Assembly: GCF_907164905.1 (NCBI RefSeq)
Contig: NZ_CAJRAF010000002.1
Coordinates: 1,798,001 to 1,862,000 of the forward strand
Direction: 5' to 3'
Source of the DNA: Dyadobacter sp. CECT 9275
GTDB lineage: Bacteria > Bacteroidota > Bacteroidia > Cytophagales > Spirosomataceae
DNA: 64,000 nucleotides
Shown here: positions 62,204 through 64,000 of the stretch, in pieces
Layout of the letters: each line of letters starts with the position of its first letter
Position numbering within the stretch: the first letter of the stretch is position 1
The notes under the pieces: generated by a model
Seen by the model: only the letters and a program-made list of their open reading frames with translations
Told to the model about the DNA's origin: nothing
The model's database searches: none
Translations under genes and position numbers: made by a program

Positions 62204-63694
62204 TTATAGATCAAGCCACAGTCCAGTAAGTAAAGCCATGGCCGCCAGCATAAATAACAATAATAAAACCGGCCAGATGAACCTGATCCATGCCTTCATG
62301 CCCACCCCTGCCAAGGCCAATGAAGGTAAAATGAGGCCAGTTGGGGTAATAAATCCCATAATCCCCATTCCCAGCAGATAACTGTTTACAATTTCACGCC
62401 CGGGTATGCCTGCAACAATCGCCAATGATCCCAGGATGGGCATGGTCATAACGGCCATGCCAGAGGAAGACGGAATAATAACCGTCAGCAATATATAAAT
62501 CAGCAATAGCCCAATGATAAACAGAGCAGGATGAACATCCTGAATAGCAGTGGAGGCCCAATGTAACACCGATCCGCTGATGTTTCCCGCGTCCAGAACA
62601 ACTGTAACACCACGGGCCGCACCTATCACAAAAGCTACCCCCAGCAGGCTTTCAGCTCCCTCGATAAACTTTTCGATAAATAAACGCTCGCTCATCCTTT
62701 GTACCACAGCAACCAGAACCGAAGCCACTAAAAACAGTGCGGACATTTCCAGCAGCCACCAGTCCAGCGCAACCACACCGATAATGAGCAGCACAAATGT
62801 TGCGGCAAATATAAAAAGTAACCCGGCCGTTTTACCTTTTAAGGGTACCATAGCAATACCATTCCCATCCGCGATGGATGATCGACCCTCGTCGGCCGTC
62901 ACATAAGAAGCATGTGGATTACGCCTCACCTTTTGCGCATACCACATGACATAACCAATATAAATTACCGAGGAAACCAGAAGCATGGCAAGTCTGCCGT
63001 ACAACCCGTCTGTCCAGCTGATACCCGCCGCGTTGGACGCGATAATGGTTGAAAAAGGATTGGAAAAAGAAGACAGATAGCCCAGCGTATTTCCTCCATG
63101 AATAACCGCAACGGGAATAAGAAGGTCGTACCCGGCTGCCAGAAAAAGCGGAATCAGAATCGGGTAAAACACCAGTGATTCCTCCGCCATACCATAGGAA
63201 GAGCCTCCAAGCGCAAAGAGGAATGTCAGCACAACAATGAGCCAGGATTCCCGTCCTTTCATGCCGGCAGATAGTTTTGCTATGCCTGCCTCCATGGCGC
63301 CGGTAGCATAAAATACCTGGATAAAAGAACCGATAATCAGAATAAAGAGAATGACATCGACCGTTTCATAAATACCCTTCAACGGAGCCTGAACGACATC
63401 AATAACCGACTGGCCGTTTTGAAGTAATGGATGAAAACTTCCTGGAATAGAGACAGGCTTTTTAATTGCTCCGTTCAGAAACTTATCCGCCTTCACCATG
63501 ATTCCCAGACTGTCCAGTATGTGCTGTGTGGCCGGGAGTTTCGTTTCTTCACTGCCAGAAATCACAAAAGCATTGTTCTGGTAACTTAGGGATTCAAATT
63601 TACCTGCGGGCATCAGCCAGGTTGCAATCGCAGCCAGAACGGTAACCGCCATCAGAATGGTTAGAGGGGTAGGTAGCTTTATAAGAGAGGGCAT
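62204..63694 (-). CDS. YfcC-family transporter
   Basis: 496 residues from the ATG at 63694; a TTG 30 nt earlier also opens the frame. About twelve hydrophobic segments. The segment FALGGSSYGMAEESLVFYP and the C-terminal half with IIPSSSGMAVMTMPILG are typical of the YfcC/DcuC-like group (ion transporter superfamily). Probably an inner-membrane exchanger or symporter for amino acids or dicarboxylates; the substrate is not known. Confidence 0.9.
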   Translation of the reverse strand: MPSLIKLPTPLTILMAVTVLAAIATWLMPAGKFESLSYQNNAFVISGSEETKLPATQHILDSLGIMVKADKFLNGAIKKPVSIPGSFHPLLQNGQSVIDVVQAPLKGIYETVDVILFILIIGSFIQVFYATGAMEAGIAKLSAGMKGRESWLIVVLTFLFALGGSSYGMAEESLVFYPILIPLFLAAGYDLLIPVAVIHGGNTLGYLSSFSNPFSTIIASNAAGISWTDGLYGRLAMLLVSSVIYIGYVMWYAQKVRRNPHASYVTADEGRSSIADGNGIAMVPLKGKTAGLLFIFAATFVLLIIGVVALDWWLLEMSALFLVASVLVAVVQRMSERLFIEKFIEGAESLLGVAFVIGAARGVTVVLDAGNISGSVLHWASTAIQDVHPALFIIGLLLIYILLTVIIPSSSGMAVMTMPILGSLAIVAGIPGREIVNSYLLGMGIMGFITPTGLILPSLALAGVGMKAWIRFIWPVLLLLFMLAAMALLTGLWLDL

Positions 63695-63858
63695 AACCGC
63701 TGATGTGTTAATATTTCGGACCAAGGTACTTTATATTCTAAATCTCAGGATTTCCCTTTTCATAGTTACTATAAACCGCAAAAGTTTTTGTGATCATTTT
63801 AAAGTAATTTCAGCTGTTATCCGTCTGCCGAAAGGAGTTACTCTTTTAGATTAAAATA

Positions 63859-64000
63859 TTGTCAGAAAAAAAACCAAATATAGTCCAGACCGTTAAGAGC
63901 TACGGCAAGCAGCTTCTTGGCTTTATCCGTAGCAGGGTAAATTCCGACGAAGATGCTGAGGATATCCTTCAGGATGTTTGGTATCAGCTCAGCAGCCTGC
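63859..64000 (+). CDS. sigma-70 (ECF) factor, 3' part beyond window
   Basis: Partial: 47 codons from a TTG start at 63859, preceded in frame by a stop at 63847. The peptide reads QLLGFIRSRVNSDEDAEDIL, then QDVWYQLSSL, a classic ECF sigma region 2. The gene continues beyond 64000. It would direct RNA polymerase to specific promoters. Confidence 0.85.
   Translation, partial: MSEKKPNIVQTVKSYGKQLLGFIRSRVNSDEDAEDILQDVWYQLSSL

Overview
The window reads as chromosomal DNA of a free-living Bacteroidota bacterium, most likely of the Cytophagales (Dyadobacter/Spirosoma-like). Indications are the protein families (GH92 mannosidase, CarboxypepD_reg-TonB receptor fusion, PorT-type barrels, DUF1343, PA0069-type radical SAM, YdeP-type Mo enzyme, many secreted Gfo/Idh and VCBS proteins), weak Shine-Dalgarno sequences, several TTG starts and promoters of the Bacteroidota type (-33 TTTG, -7 TAnnTTTG). 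No rRNA, tRNA, CRISPR array, IS element or prophage was seen. Genes lie on both strands in short operons, and convergent pairs are usually separated by strong inverted repeats.

Layout. 0-10 kb: a lipoprotein, two APC permeases, a PLC/GDPD-like secreted protein, an orphan LytTR regulator, an exo-muramidase-like DUF1343 protein, a radical SAM protein and an M42 peptidase. 10-15 kb: greA with a structured leader, a tiny HExxH membrane protein, fmt-folA-esterase, hslU. 15-25 kb: sugar metabolism: GH92, an aldo/keto reductase, a PQQ-type sugar dehydrogenase with cytochrome c, a TonB receptor and a convergent gluconokinase-like kinase, which together suggest periplasmic sugar oxidation followed by sugar-acid phosphorylation. 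25-35 kb: small secreted proteins, metallophosphatase, exported DinB protein, glycosyltransferase, pgeF, a large glycosidase-like protein divergent from a Tat-exported oxidoreductase, mnmA. 36-47 kb: a nine-repeat VCBS protein, two small orphan genes, a kinase-like protein that looks unannotated, and a molybdenum module (mobA-fdhD, a small DUF gene and a YdeP/FdhF oxidoreductase) split by an inverted subtilisin-like protease without signal peptide. 47-64 kb: GDPD, an AraC/receiver pair, a metX-M48 pair behind a well-formed SAM-I riboswitch, a DUF721-S66 peptidase-SDR operon, two esterases, membrane and secreted proteins of unknown role, a YfcC transporter and the start of a sigma factor gene cut by the window end.

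The points most worth a second look are: the greA leader (promoter, 15-codon leader ORF and intrinsic terminator before greA); an interleaved set of three inverted repeats just upstream of the HExxH gene; the kinase-like protein at 38.7-39.8 kb; the 46-codon ORF between the SAM-I riboswitch and metX; and the PQQ/TonB receptor/gluconokinase neighbourhood. All functional statements come from reading motifs by eye; no database search was run.
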